From NCBI RefSeq assembly GCF_024055715.1, contig NZ_JAMXMV010000004.1:124001-188000 (forward strand): a DNA stretch of 64,000 nt. The letters are read 5' to 3'. Source of the stretch: Actinoallomurus soli (GTDB taxonomy: Bacteria; Actinomycetota; Actinomycetes; Streptosporangiales; Streptosporangiaceae). Under the pieces are notes generated by a model, which was not told the DNA's origin, searched no databases, and saw nothing but the letters and a program-made list of their open reading frames with translations. Below are positions 51,502 through 61,162 of this stretch, in pieces (the stretch's first letter is position 1; each line of letters begins with the position of its first letter). Position numbers and translations under genes: made by a program.

Positions 51502-52506
51502 ATGGCCGGATCCCCGCATGGCGTCGTCGTCCTGGCACTGGAGGGTGTCGTCCCGTTCGAGCTGGGCATCCCCGCGCGGATCTTCGGGGGTGCGCGCGGC
51601 CCGAAGGACGAGCCGCTGTACCAGGTGTTGGTCTGCACGCTGGACGGCGGGCCCGTCCGCACGCACGCCGGCTTCTCGATCTCCGTGGACCATGACGCCT
51701 CGGTTCTGGCGACCGCGGACACCGTGGTCGTCCCGCCCTTCGGCGGCTGCCGACCGATCGACCGGCTTCCCGGCGAACTCGCGGCGGCGCTGGCGCTGAT
51801 CCGGCCGGGCACCCGCGTCATGTCGATCTGCACGGGCTCGTTCGTCCTGGCGGCGGCCGGCCTGCTCGACGGGCGGCCGGCGACGACCCACTGGAACGAA
51901 GCGGCGGAGCTGCAGCGGCTCCACCCCCGCGTCCGGGTCGATCCGGACGTCCTGTTCGTCGACGACGGCGACGTCCTGACGTCGGCCGGGGCGGCCTCGG
52001 GCATCGACCTGTGCCTCCACCTGGTGCGCCGCGACCACGGCAGCGAGGTGGCGAACCGCGTGGCCCGCCAGGTCGTCGTCCCGCCGTGGCGTGACGGCGG
52101 CCAGGCGCAGTACATCGAGCGCCCGGTCCCCGAGCCGCACGACGCGGGCACCGCACCGGCCCGCTCCTGGGCGCTGGAGCACCTCGACCGGCCGATCTCC
52201 CTGTCCGAGCTCGCCGCGCGGGCCGGGATGAGCGTCCGCACGCTGACCCGCCGGTTCCACGAGGAGGTCGGGATGAGTCCCGGCCGCTGGCTCGCCCGCC
52301 AGCGCGTCGACCTCGCCCGGCACCTGCTGGAGACCACCGACCTGCCGGTGGACCAGATCGCCCGGCGGGCCGGCTTCGGAACCGCCGTCTCACTGCGCCA
52401 GCACCTGCACGCGGCGATCGGCGTCTCCCCAATGGCCTACCGCCGCACCTTCCACCCCCAGGCCACCGCCACCACAGCGTCGGTGGGTTCCCCCGGAGGC
52501 GCATAG
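51502..52506 (+). CDS. GlxA family AraC-type transcriptional regulator (DJ-1/PfpI plus AraC DNA-binding domain)
   Basis: 334 residues. Residues 8-190 are a DJ-1/PfpI-like domain (VVVLALEGVVPFELGIPARI; MSICTGSFVLAAAGLLDGR with the nucleophile-elbow Cys; TSAGAASGIDLCLHLVRRD). Residues 215-320 carry the AraC double HTH: SLSELAARAGMSVRTLTRRF and QIARRAGFGTAVSLRQHLHA. AAAGGA lies before ATG. Divergent from the quinone oxidoreductase gene (97 bp gap), which it likely controls. Confidence 0.93.
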   Translation: MAGSPHGVVVLALEGVVPFELGIPARIFGGARGPKDEPLYQVLVCTLDGGPVRTHAGFSISVDHDASVLATADTVVVPPFGGCRPIDRLPGELAAALALIRPGTRVMSICTGSFVLAAAGLLDGRPATTHWNEAAELQRLHPRVRVDPDVLFVDDGDVLTSAGAASGIDLCLHLVRRDHGSEVANRVARQVVVPPWRDGGQAQYIERPVPEPHDAGTAPARSWALEHLDRPISLSELAARAGMSVRTLTRRFHEEVGMSPGRWLARQRVDLARHLLETTDLPVDQIARRAGFGTAVSLRQHLHAAIGVSPMAYRRTFHPQATATTASVGSPGGA

Positions 52507-52525
52507 CGTCCCCGCGGGCATGCGA

Positions 52526-53087
52526 TCAGCGAACATCGCTCCTGCGAAGTCGGTCCCGCGATGAGGTCAGCGGACGGCCATCCTGGGAGTACACGGCCTG
52601 TCCGGTCCTGAGCGCATCCAACGCATTGATCACCCGGCTCCAAACGTAGGGCCGCAGACGAGTGGCCGCCTCCGCTTCGGTGCAGAATTCGAACGATCGC
52701 AACTCTCCGTCCGTGATTTTCACGGCGGAGATCTCGTCACGCCCCAAGCGACCGCCCGAGAAAACGAACATCAGCGATGTCATCCCACGGGCCGTGCGGC
52801 GAAACCCAGTCGACGCACAGCAGGTCACCGACCACCACCTCCAGACCGAGTTCTTCCTTCAGCTCGCGTCTCACTGTCTCGGCGGGTGGCTCGTTGGCTT
52901 CGCTCATCCCTCCGGGCAGATCCCAATCAGGCTTGTACGCAGGATCCACCAGTAGTAGTCGGTCATGCTCATCGCGCAGCAGGATGTCTGCACCCACCCT
53001 CTTACGTGGCTGCGTAGCGTTGCCTTCGGCAAGGTGCGCGTGCCAGGCATCAAGATCTCGCTCATACAGTGGCTTGTCGTCGGCCAA
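52526..53087 (-). pseudogene. NUDIX hydrolase gene broken by a single-base insertion
   Basis: Frame 1 (53087 down to about 52779) encodes a normal start and the complete NUDIX box GGMSEANEPPAETVRRELKE then ELGLEV. After W-D-D at codon 103 it loses homology and ends at 52737. Frame 2 continues from 52777 as SLMFVFSGGRLGRDEISAVK down to a stop at 52526. Removing one base at 52778 joins them into a ~186-residue protein (PWDDSLMFVFSGG), a normal NUDIX length. Either a true frameshift or a sequencing error. Neighbour to a regulator remnant. Confidence 0.75.
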
Positions 53088-53180
53088 GCTGCTTCTCCTC
53101 TCAGATGACCTTGTCCGAATCCGGTCGGTCGGCGATCGGACCCCTCAGCGCTCCACGTAGGTACGGCAAGGATTCAGCGA

Positions 53181-53633
53181 CTACCTTGTCATCACGATAA
53201 GAACCAACAATCCCGTAACATCTTTGAGCTGATCCATGACGAGGGAGGAAGTGAGCGCCTGAGCCGCACTGATCACCTCCCCGGCGATCACGCAGGCCTC
53301 ATCCGGACGTCCCTGCCTTACCAAGGCGGCCACAAGAAGTAGCTGAGCGAAAGCACGGCTTCGCACGTGGCAGTGCGGGCGCAATTCGATGACCCGGCGA
53401 GCGTGCGACTCGACCTCGGCGAAGCGTCCGAGTTCATACATGCAGCGAGCGACCTCGCCGGACAGAGCCGCTTCGCCGAAGGGGTTCACCCATGGCGATC
53501 GCACCGGTGTGGGTATTCCATTCAACGCCGCCTCAGCACGGAGGATCGCCTTCTCGCAGTCCTGCACGCGACGCAACACGGCCAGCGCGCGGGCCTCCAT
53601 GGCGAACAGCCTGGCGCCGAACTCTTGGGCCAC
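53181..53633 (-). pseudogene. C-terminal (TPR) remnant of an actinobacterial XRE-type regulator
   Basis: 150 residues that match only the TPR-like C-terminus of the large XRE regulators common in actinomycetes: ARLFAMEARALAVLRRVQD, LSGEVARCMYELGRFAEVES, HVRSRAFAQLLLVAALVRQG. No HTH is encoded upstream; an in-frame TGA lies three codons before the GTG. The ~400-residue parent gene seems to have lost its 5' two thirds. Less GC-rich than neighbours, as is the NUDIX gene beside it. Confidence 0.65.
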
Positions 53634-53723
53634 GCCTCGAACTCAGTGTGGACGCTTCCGCACAAAGGAAGTTACGCCCGCCCGCCTGAGGACTGGCTGG
53701 ATCCCAGGATCTCGGGGTCGTGA

Positions 53724-53987
53724 ATGGACGACGAAACGATCGCCTGTGCCCTGGCGAGCCTGCGAAGGCGCTTCCCTCGCGTCGACTTCCTGTTCAATCC
53801 GTTCGACGGTCGCTGGTACGCCCTGTACGGGCGAGAAGGTCTCATGGTGGCGAGCGGCGCCCTGGAGTTGAGGGAGCGCCTGTCCGGGCTGGTCTGGTCG
53901 CCACCACGGACCAGATCGATCAGCCACTGTGACGCCGGCAGTGACCTACCAGCCCCGGCAAACCGGTCATCCACGCGTCACTCCTGA
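53724..53987 (+). CDS. Small protein of the type found next to XRE regulators, unknown function
   Basis: 87 residues. LASLRRRFPRVDFLFNPFDG then RWYALYGREGLMVASGALEL resembles short actinobacterial proteins (L-R-x-R-x-P-x-W-x-I ... W-x-A ... ) encoded beside XRE/DUF397-type regulators. The last ~30 residues (SISHCDAGSDLPAPANRSST) look non-homologous, so the native end may be earlier or altered. Fits a decayed regulator module with the remnant at 53181. Confidence 0.5.
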   Translation: MDDETIACALASLRRRFPRVDFLFNPFDGRWYALYGREGLMVASGALELRERLSGLVWSPPRTRSISHCDAGSDLPAPANRSSTRHS

Positions 53988-54178
53988 CGGCGATGAGGCC
54001 GCGACGGTGGCACCGCGACCAACACGGCGGCGAGGTCACCGCGGAACCCTCCCGGGGCATCCGCCTCAATCCGCTCTTCTCGGTCAAATAGCACGTGGGG
54101 TCGACGGGAGCTCCACTACGGTGGCAGGCGTCTTGACCGAAGATCGGCCTGCCGCCCGCCAGCGAATGAGCGGAAAAG

Positions 54179-54661
54179 ATGACAGAGCAATATCCAGGGG
54201 CCGTGCCGCCCCCGCCGAACTACCCGCAGGCTCCGCCCGCCGCTCCCTACCAGGACGCTCCGCAGCAGGGTGGCGGCTACCAGGCGCCGTACCAGGCTCC
54301 GCCGGGCCAAGGCCCATACCAGCAGAATCCGCCCTACCAGAACGGGCCGTACTCCAACGCGCCCTATCCGAACGGGCCGCAGCCGTACCAGGGGCCGCCC
54401 GAGAACGGGCCGTACCAGAACGGGCCGTATCCGAACGCGCCGTTCCAGGGCGCGCCCGTGAACGACGCGGAGCGGCGCCGGGCCACGCGCGCCATCGGTT
54501 TCGGCGCGGTGTTGTTCGTGGTCGGGTTGCTGATCACCGTGCTCACGTACTCGCACGCGTCCGGGAGCGGCGGGGTCTACGTCGTCGCCTGGGGGCCGAT
54601 GCTGTTCGGGGCCATCCGGATGATCATCGGCCTCGTCCTGCTGGGCAAGAGCAGGCGGTGA
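54179..54661 (+). CDS. Pro/Tyr/Asn-rich membrane protein
   Basis: 160 residues. Residues 1-95 are low-complexity Pro/Tyr/Gln/Asn repeats, with P-Y-Q-N-G and N-A-P-Y/F words recurring (NGPYSNAPYPNGPQPYQGPP). Then AERRRATRAIGF and two transmembrane helices (GAVLFVVGLLITVLTYSHAS; GPMLFGAIRMIIGLVLLGKS). Such disordered N-termini before small membrane domains are frequent in actinobacteria. Function unknown. Convergent with treZ, 7 bp apart. Confidence 0.78.
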   Translation: MTEQYPGAVPPPPNYPQAPPAAPYQDAPQQGGGYQAPYQAPPGQGPYQQNPPYQNGPYSNAPYPNGPQPYQGPPENGPYQNGPYPNAPFQGAPVNDAERRRATRAIGFGAVLFVVGLLITVLTYSHASGSGGVYVVAWGPMLFGAIRMIIGLVLLGKSRR

Positions 54662-54668
54662 CCGCCGG

Positions 54669-56393
54669 TCACGTGCGGGCCTGACCGGGCGTTCGCAGGA
54701 TCGCGATGGACTCGCCCGGGAGCCTGCCCTCGGCCGCCTCGGTGGAGGAGGCGAGGAGCACGTCGCCCTCCGGCAGCGGCAGCGAGTCCGGGCCCAGGTT
54801 GGCGGCGATCCGGAGCGGGCCGCGGTGGATGACGAGCCAGGTCTCGCCGTACTCGACCGCGACCTCGGTGAGCCGCGGGTCGGTCAGCTCGGGCTCGGCC
54901 CGCCGGAGCGCGATCAGGTCGCGGTACCACGCGTACAGGTCCCGATGGTCCGGCTCGTCGAGCTCGCTCCAGTTCAGGATCGAGGCGCGGTAGGTCTCGG
55001 GGTCCTGCGGGTCGGGGACGTCCTCCGAGGCCCACCCGTGGTCGGCGAACTCCCGGCGGCGGCCCTCGCTGACGGCGCGGGCCAGGTCGGGCTCCTGGTG
55101 GTCGCTGAAGTATCGCCACGGGCTGCCGGCGCCCCACTCCTCGCCCATGAAGAGCATCGGCGTGAACGGCGCGGTCAGCAGGAGGGCCGCGCCGACCTTG
55201 CGCAGGCCCGGGGACAGGCTCGCGGAGATCCGGTCGCCGGTGGCGCGGTTGCCGACCTGGTCGTGGTTCTGCAGGAAGCCGAGGAAGCGGTGGCCCGGCG
55301 TACGGTGCGTGTCGACCGGCCGCCCGTGCGTGCGGCCGCGGAACGACGACCACGTCCCGTCGTGCAGGAACACCCGGGTCAGCGTCTTGGCCAGCACCTC
55401 GGGGGTGCCGAAGTCGGCGTAGTAGCCCTGCCGCTCGCCGGTGAGCAGGGTGTGCAGGGCGTGGTGGAAGTCGTCGCTCCACTGCGCGTCCAGGCCGTAT
55501 CCGCCCGCCTCCCGCGAGGTGACCAGGCGGGGATCGTTCAGGTCGGACTCGGCGATGAGGAACATCTCCCGGCCCGTCGCCGCGCTCAGCCGGGACACGG
55601 CCCCGGCCAGCTCCTCCAGGAGGTGCAGGGCGCGCTGGTCCCGGATGGCGTGGACGGCGTCGAGCCGCAGCCCGTCGATGTGGTGGTCGCGCAGCCACAT
55701 CAGCGCGTTGCCGACGATGTACGCGCGGACCTCGTCGGAGCCGGCCTGGTCGACGTTGACCGCCGGGCCCCAGGGCGTCTGGTGGGCGTCGGTGAAGTAC
55801 GGGCCGAAACGGCCGAGGTAGTTGCCGCTCGGGCCCAGGTGGTTGTAGACGACGTCGAGGACGACCGCGAGGCCGCGCCGGTGGGCCGCGTCCACGAACC
55901 GCTTCAGTCCGTCCGGGCCGCCGTACGGGTCGTGCACCGCCCACAGGTGGACGCCGTCGTACCCCCAGCCGTGCCGCCCGGGGAAGGCCGCCACCGGCAG
56001 CAGCTCGACGGCGTCGACGCCGAGGTCGACGAGGTGGTCGAGGCGCTCGATGGCGGCGTCGAACGTGCCCTCGGGGGTGAAGGTTCCGACGTGCAGCTCG
56101 TACAGGACCGACCCCCGCAGGGGCCGTCCCCGCCAGCCCTCGTCGGACCACGGGAAACGCCCGTGGTCGTATGTGCGGCTCAGCCCGTGCACGCCGTGCG
56201 GCTGCCAGGGCGAACGCGGGTCCGGGAACGGTCCATCGCCGTCCAGCACGAAGCCGTAGTCCTGCTCACCGCCCTCGGCCCCGACGTCCGCCGTCCACCA
56301 GCCGGGGCGGTCGGCGCGCGTCATCGCGTGCCGGGACCCGCCGGTCTCCACCTCGACGGTCTCGGCGGCCGGCGCCCACACCTCGTACCTCAT
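54669..56393 (-). CDS. treZ: Malto-oligosyltrehalose trehalohydrolase
   Basis: 574 residues. N-terminal CBM48-like domain (YEVWAPAAETVEVETGG), then the GH13 barrel with VVLDVVYNHLGPSGNYLGRF, nucleophile Asp in GLRLDAVHAI, acid Glu in MFLIAESDLNDPR and GFLQNHDQVGNRATGDR with the third catalytic Asp; TreZ-typical FTPMLFMGEEWGAGSPW follows. Cleaves trehalose from maltooligosyl-trehalose made by TreY. ATG overlaps the treY stop (ATGA); last gene of treX-treY-treZ. Confidence 0.95.
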   Translation of the reverse strand: MRYEVWAPAAETVEVETGGSRHAMTRADRPGWWTADVGAEGGEQDYGFVLDGDGPFPDPRSPWQPHGVHGLSRTYDHGRFPWSDEGWRGRPLRGSVLYELHVGTFTPEGTFDAAIERLDHLVDLGVDAVELLPVAAFPGRHGWGYDGVHLWAVHDPYGGPDGLKRFVDAAHRRGLAVVLDVVYNHLGPSGNYLGRFGPYFTDAHQTPWGPAVNVDQAGSDEVRAYIVGNALMWLRDHHIDGLRLDAVHAIRDQRALHLLEELAGAVSRLSAATGREMFLIAESDLNDPRLVTSREAGGYGLDAQWSDDFHHALHTLLTGERQGYYADFGTPEVLAKTLTRVFLHDGTWSSFRGRTHGRPVDTHRTPGHRFLGFLQNHDQVGNRATGDRISASLSPGLRKVGAALLLTAPFTPMLFMGEEWGAGSPWRYFSDHQEPDLARAVSEGRRREFADHGWASEDVPDPQDPETYRASILNWSELDEPDHRDLYAWYRDLIALRRAEPELTDPRLTEVAVEYGETWLVIHRGPLRIAANLGPDSLPLPEGDVLLASSTEAAEGRLPGESIAILRTPGQART

Positions 56394-58663
56394 TCGGCCT
56401 CGATCAGGACGGCGACCGGGAGGAGGCGGAGGACCCCGCTGAGCTCCAGGCCGGAGGGGTAGGACTGGTCGGTGAGGACGTCGTGCCAGGGACCGCCGGG
56501 CAGGTCGAGGTGGGTGTCGGCCCAGCCGCCGCGGCGCTCCAGCCCGGCGGCCAGCCTCGTCACGACGATCACGGCGCCACCGCGCCGGAACGCGACGGCG
56601 TGCCCGGCGGCGGAGCCGGTCGCGGGCACCGGCTCGTACCGGCCGTCGAACCAGTCGGGGTGCCGCTCCCGCAGCCGGAGCAGGCGGGACGTCAGGAGGA
56701 GCTTCTCGCCGTCGAGGTCGGCCGGGGTGGTTCCGGCGTCCAGGTCGGCGAGCAGTTCGCGGCGGTGGGCGTAGTCGACCGGGCGCCGGTTGTCCGGGTC
56801 GACGAGGGACAGGCCGGTCAGCTCGCAGCCCTGGTACACGTCCGGCACGCCCGGCATGGCGAGCTGCACCAGCTTCTGGCCGAGCGAGTTCACGCGGGCG
56901 TACGGGGCGATCCGCCGGACGAACCGCTCGACGTCCGCGGTCAGCGTCGGGTCGGACAGCACCGCGTCGGCGTGGGCCAGCACCGCCTCCTCGTACGCCG
57001 GGTCGCCGTCGGTCCAGGACGTGCGGGTCTTCGCCTCGCGCATCGCCTTGGTGAGGTACTCCCGGAGCCGGTCGGGCGGCAGCGGCCACGCCCCGACGAT
57101 CGTCTGCCACATCAGGTAGTCCAGGTCGGCCTCCAACGGGCTCTCCGGCGCCCGTGACCGCCAGCGGCCGACGGCGGCGACCCACTCGTCCGGCAGCTCG
57201 GACAGGACGGCCAGCCGGGCCCGTACGTCCTCCTGCCGCTTGGTGTCGTGCGTCGACAGCGTGGTCATGGTCCGCGGCCAGTCGGCGGCGATCCGCGCGC
57301 AGTAGGCGTGGAAGTCCTCCGGCGAGACCGCGAACCGCGCCGGGTCGCCGCCGACCTCGTTCAGGGCGGCCAGCCGCGACCAGCGGTAGAAGGCGGTGTC
57401 CTCGACCCCCTTGGCGGTCATCGGCGCGGACGTCTGCTGGAACCGTACGACGAACTCGTCCCGCGTCTCGTCCCGGCCGCCCAGCCCCAGGACGAGCGGG
57501 ATGACCTTGTCGAGCAGCCCACCGTCCGGGAGGACGGCGCGGGCCTCGGCGGCCGCCTGGGCGACGATCTCCAGGGCCTGGGCCGGCGGCTCCTCGCCGG
57601 GCACCATGTAGGCCCGGTAGACCGGCATCGCGACCAGCAGCTCGACCAGGACCTCCCGCAGCGCGCCGGGGTCCTCGTCCGGCAGGATCCGGGTCAGCAG
57701 CGCGGTCAGGCGGCGCACCTCCGGGACGAGGATCCGGTCGGCGGCGAATCGCCGCGCCGCGCGCTCGACCTCGGTGAAGTCGGCGGGGCCGCCGGTCAGC
57801 GCGCTGTACGCCTCGGTCAGCGGCTTCTCCCCCGCCGGGTCGACGAACAGGCCGCCGACCATGCCGAGCGCGTCGTACCCGGTCGTGCCCGCGCAGGGCC
57901 AGTCGGCGGGCAGCGGCTCGTCGCCGGTGAGGATCTTCTCGACGAGCACCCAGCCGCGCGGCCGCTCCAGCCGCCGCAGGTACCCGCGCGGGTCCGCCAG
58001 TCCGTCCGGGTGGTCGATGCGCAGGCCCTCGATAAGGCCCTCGTCCACCAGCCGCAGGAGCACGGCGTGCGTCGCGTCGAAGACCTCCGGGTCCTCGACG
58101 CGCAGCCCGATCAGGGAGGAGATGTCGAAGAAGCGGCGGTAGTTCAGGTCGGGTTCGCGCCAGTACGCCGGGCGGTAGCGGCCCTCGCGCGGGAAGACGT
58201 GGTCGTGGTAGCGCAGCACGTCGCCGTCCGGCTGCGGCTCGTCGTCGGGCGAGCCCAGCACCGGCACCACGACGGCGCCCTCCGACCAGTCGATGTCGAA
58301 CCACCGGGCGTACGGGGAGTCCGGCCCCTGCCGCATGACGTCCCAGAACTGCCGGTTCAGCGTCTCCGGCGCGGGAACGGCCATGTGGTTCGGCACGACG
58401 TCCACGATGATCGACAGACCGTGCGCGCGCATCCGGGCCGCCATCGCGCGGAAGCCCTCCTCGCCGCCGAGGTCGTCGGAGATCCGCGCGTGGTCGACGA
58501 CGTCGTAGCCGTGCGCGGAGCCGGGGGTCGCCTGCAGGATCGGCGACAGGTACACGTGCGAGACGCCGAGCGCCGCGAGGTAGCCGGCCAGCTCCCCGGC
58601 CTCGGCGAACCCGAAGCCCCTGCGCAGCTGCAACCGGTACGTTCCGGTCGGCCGCCTAGACAC
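56390..58663 (-). CDS. treY: Malto-oligosyltrehalose synthase
   Basis: 757 residues. RPTGTYRLQLRRGFGFAEAG at the start is the family opening; SHVYLSPILQATPGSAHGYD; catalytic Asp in GLRIDHPDGLADPRGYLR; Glu in WVLVEKILTGDEPLPADW; third Asp in TLSTHDTKRQEDVRARLA. Rearranges the terminal alpha-1,4 link of malto-oligosaccharides to alpha-1,1. GTG start at 58663 lies inside the last codons of treX (8-bp overlap), and the stop overlaps treZ by 4 bp, so the three are coupled. Confidence 0.95.
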   Translation of the reverse strand: MSRRPTGTYRLQLRRGFGFAEAGELAGYLAALGVSHVYLSPILQATPGSAHGYDVVDHARISDDLGGEEGFRAMAARMRAHGLSIIVDVVPNHMAVPAPETLNRQFWDVMRQGPDSPYARWFDIDWSEGAVVVPVLGSPDDEPQPDGDVLRYHDHVFPREGRYRPAYWREPDLNYRRFFDISSLIGLRVEDPEVFDATHAVLLRLVDEGLIEGLRIDHPDGLADPRGYLRRLERPRGWVLVEKILTGDEPLPADWPCAGTTGYDALGMVGGLFVDPAGEKPLTEAYSALTGGPADFTEVERAARRFAADRILVPEVRRLTALLTRILPDEDPGALREVLVELLVAMPVYRAYMVPGEEPPAQALEIVAQAAAEARAVLPDGGLLDKVIPLVLGLGGRDETRDEFVVRFQQTSAPMTAKGVEDTAFYRWSRLAALNEVGGDPARFAVSPEDFHAYCARIAADWPRTMTTLSTHDTKRQEDVRARLAVLSELPDEWVAAVGRWRSRAPESPLEADLDYLMWQTIVGAWPLPPDRLREYLTKAMREAKTRTSWTDGDPAYEEAVLAHADAVLSDPTLTADVERFVRRIAPYARVNSLGQKLVQLAMPGVPDVYQGCELTGLSLVDPDNRRPVDYAHRRELLADLDAGTTPADLDGEKLLLTSRLLRLRERHPDWFDGRYEPVPATGSAAGHAVAFRRGGAVIVVTRLAAGLERRGGWADTHLDLPGGPWHDVLTDQSYPSGLELSGVLRLLPVAVLIEAE

Positions 58664-60749
58664 GACGCAGCACCTGCATGGAGCGGGCCTCGACCGCGAC
58701 CTTGTCGCCGGAGCGGTGCACCGGCCGCTCGTGGTCCTCGTACACCTCGATCGGGGTCGCCGTGTCGAGCACGCCGGTCCACATCCCTCCGCCGGTATCG
58801 GGCAACACGAAGTCCAGGTCGGAATCCGCCGCGTTGAACAACAGGAGGAACGAGTCGTCGTGGATCTGCTCGCCGCGCGGGTCCGGCTCGGTGATGCGGT
58901 CGCCGTCGAGGAAGACCGTGACCGCCTTGGCGTACGGGGTCTGCCAGTCGGCGTCGGACATCGGCCGGCCGGAGGTGGAGTACCAGGCGACGTCCCCGTC
59001 GCCGGTCGGGAAGCGGCGCCGCCGGAACACCGGGTGTTCCCGGCGCAGCCCGGTGACCCGCCGTACGAACTCCCGCAGGACCTCGTTGGCCGCAGAGTCG
59101 GACCAGTCCACCCAGGACAGCTCGTTGTCCTGGCAGTAGACGTTGTTGTTGCCCCGCTGGGTGCGGCCCGCCTCATCGCCGTGGGAGATCATCGGCACGC
59201 CCTGGGACAGCAGGAGCGTGGTCAGCATGTTCCGCTTCTGGCGCTCCCGGAGCGCGATGATCTCCGGGTCGTCGGTCTCGCCCTCCACGCCGTGGTTCCA
59301 GGAGCGGTTGTCGTCGGCGCCGTCGCGGTTGTCCTCGCCGTTCGCCTCGTTGTGCTTGCCGTTGTAGGAGACGAGGTCGTGCAGCGTGAACCCGTCGTGG
59401 CACGTGACGAAGTTGACCGAGGCGATCGGGTGCCGCCCGTCGTCGGCGTACAGGTCGCTGGAGCCGGTGAAGCGGCTGCCGAACTCCGGCAGCCGGCCCT
59501 CCACGCCCCGCCAGTAGTCGCGCATGGTGTCGCGGTACTTGCCGTTCCACTCCGTCCACAGGGCGGGGAAGTTGCCGACCTGGTAGCCGCCCTCGCCGAC
59601 GTCCCAGGGTTCGGCGATCAGCTTGACCCGGGACACGATCGGGTCCTGCTGGACGAGGTCGAAGAACGCCGACAGCCGATCCACGGAGTGGAACTCCCGT
59701 GCCAGCGCCGAGGCGAGGTCGAACCGGAAACCGTCCACGTGCATCTCGGTCACCCAGTACCGCAGCGAGTCCATGATCAGCTGGAGTGCGTGCGGCTGGC
59801 GGACGTTGAGGCTGTTGCCGGTGCCGGTCGTGTCCATGTAGTACTCCGGCGCGCCGTCGACGAGCCGGTAGTAGTGGGCGTTGTCGATGCCCCGGAAGCT
59901 CAGGGTGGGACCCAGGTGGTTGCCCTCGGCGGTGTGGTTGTAGACGACGTCGAGGATCACCTCGATGCCCGCCTCGTGCAGGGTCCGCACCATCAGCTTG
60001 AACTCCTGCACCTGCTCGCCGAGCTGCCCGGTCGAGGAGTACCCGTTGTGCGGGGCGAAGAAGCCGATCGTGTTGTAGCCCCAGTAGTTCGACAGGCCCC
60101 GCCGCAGCAGGACGTCGTCGTGGACGAACTGGTGCACCGGCATCAGCTCGACCGCGGTCACGCCGAGGTCCCTGAAGTAGTCGATCATCGACGGGTGGGC
60201 CAGCCCGGCGTACGTGCCGCGCTGCTCCTCCGGGATGTCGGGGTTCAGCTTGGTCAGGCCCTTGACGTGGGCCTCGTAGATGATCGTCTCGTGGTACGGC
60301 GTCCGGGGATGGCGGTCGGACATCCAGTCGAAGTACGGATTGATCACCACGGACTTCGGCATGTGCCGGGCGCTGTCGTCGTCGTTGCGGGCGGTGGGAT
60401 CGCCGAACCGGTAGGAGAACAGCGACTCGTCCCAGTCGACCGCCCCCTCGACCGCCTTGGCGTACGGGTCGAGCAGCAGCTTGCCGGGGTTGCAGCGCCG
60501 GCCGCTCCCCGGGTCGTACGTGCCGTGGACCCGGTAGCCGTAGCGCTGCCCGGGCCCGACCGTCGGAAGGTAGCCGTGCCAGACGAAACCGGAGCTCTCG
60601 GGGAGGTCGAGTCGCGTCTCCCCGCCGTCGTCGTCGAACAGGCACAGCTCGACGCGGGTGGCCGCTTCGGAGAACAGTGCGAAATTGGTGCCGGCGCCGT
60701 CATAGTGGGCGCCGAGGGGGTAGGGGTCGCCCGGCCATACGCGTGTCAC
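58656..60749 (-). CDS. treX: Glycogen debranching enzyme
   Basis: 697 residues, GlgX/TreX family. CBM48 (GAHYDGAGTNFALFSEAATR), then VILDVVYNHTAEGNHLGPT, nucleophile Asp in GFRFDLASALAREF, Glu in KLIAEPWDVGEGGYQVGNFP and third Asp in VNFVTCHDGFTLHDLVSY. Hydrolyses alpha-1,6 branches to release linear maltodextrin for treY. GTG 60749 is chosen because the domain starts immediately after; an ATG 20 codons upstream would add a basic tail. First gene of the trehalose operon; divergent from bfd. Confidence 0.94.
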   Translation of the reverse strand: MTRVWPGDPYPLGAHYDGAGTNFALFSEAATRVELCLFDDDGGETRLDLPESSGFVWHGYLPTVGPGQRYGYRVHGTYDPGSGRRCNPGKLLLDPYAKAVEGAVDWDESLFSYRFGDPTARNDDDSARHMPKSVVINPYFDWMSDRHPRTPYHETIIYEAHVKGLTKLNPDIPEEQRGTYAGLAHPSMIDYFRDLGVTAVELMPVHQFVHDDVLLRRGLSNYWGYNTIGFFAPHNGYSSTGQLGEQVQEFKLMVRTLHEAGIEVILDVVYNHTAEGNHLGPTLSFRGIDNAHYYRLVDGAPEYYMDTTGTGNSLNVRQPHALQLIMDSLRYWVTEMHVDGFRFDLASALAREFHSVDRLSAFFDLVQQDPIVSRVKLIAEPWDVGEGGYQVGNFPALWTEWNGKYRDTMRDYWRGVEGRLPEFGSRFTGSSDLYADDGRHPIASVNFVTCHDGFTLHDLVSYNGKHNEANGEDNRDGADDNRSWNHGVEGETDDPEIIALRERQKRNMLTTLLLSQGVPMISHGDEAGRTQRGNNNVYCQDNELSWVDWSDSAANEVLREFVRRVTGLRREHPVFRRRRFPTGDGDVAWYSTSGRPMSDADWQTPYAKAVTVFLDGDRITEPDPRGEQIHDDSFLLLFNAADSDLDFVLPDTGGGMWTGVLDTATPIEVYEDHERPVHRSGDKVAVEARSMQVLRRV

Positions 60750-60864
60750 ATGGGTTGAGCTTCCCTGCCGTGATCGCCTCACACGCGGAACTTCATGGCG
60801 GTTTGTCACGGGACAGGCACGGAGCCACCACCCCGTATTGCCTGGTCACGCACCCTGCGTTACC

Positions 60865-60883
60865 TTAGGAGAGCCTTACCTAA
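60865..60883 (+). promoter_or_regulatory. IdeR/DmdR-type iron box
   Basis: TTAGGAGAGCCTTACCTAA matches 16 of 19 positions of the actinobacterial iron-box consensus TTAGGTTAGSCTAACCTAA. It ends 26 bp before the bfd start, where an iron-loaded DtxR-family protein could repress or activate the bfd-bfr transcript. Confidence 0.8.
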
Positions 60884-60909
60884 TGGATCGACCGAGAGGT
60901 TCTCCCCGG

Positions 60910-61110
60910 ATGTACGCATGTGTCTGCCACGCCGTCACCGACGAGGACGTGCGCGATCATGTCGAGGCGGGGGCCTGCTCGGCCAAGGAGGTCCGCGCGG
61001 CGTGCGGCATGCGCCCCGGCTGCGGCTCCTGCGTCAACCGGATCCGCGCCCTGATCGAGCAGCACGCCGCCGCCGAGCCCGGCGAGGCGATCGCCACCGC
61101 GGCGGCCTGA
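60910..61110 (+). CDS. bfd: Bacterioferritin-associated ferredoxin
   Basis: 66 residues. [2Fe-2S] ligands C4 and C6 (CVCHAVTD) and C38 and C41 (GCGSC), the Bfd pattern. In other bacteria Bfd delivers electrons to bacterioferritin to release stored iron when iron is scarce. bfr follows 52 bp downstream in the same direction and an iron box precedes the pair. ATG 60910; the alanine-rich tail is short. Confidence 0.93.
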   Translation: MYACVCHAVTDEDVRDHVEAGACSAKEVRAACGMRPGCGSCVNRIRALIEQHAAAEPGEAIATAAA

Positions 61111-61162
61111 CCGGCGGGTCGGTCGGCTTCCTCCGCGCACCGCCATGCCACGATGGGTGAGT

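Noticed and set aside
58716-60758. 680-codon plus-strand frame opposite treX
   Set aside because: Val/Ala/Arg-rich and motif-free; treX on the other strand has all catalytic residues.
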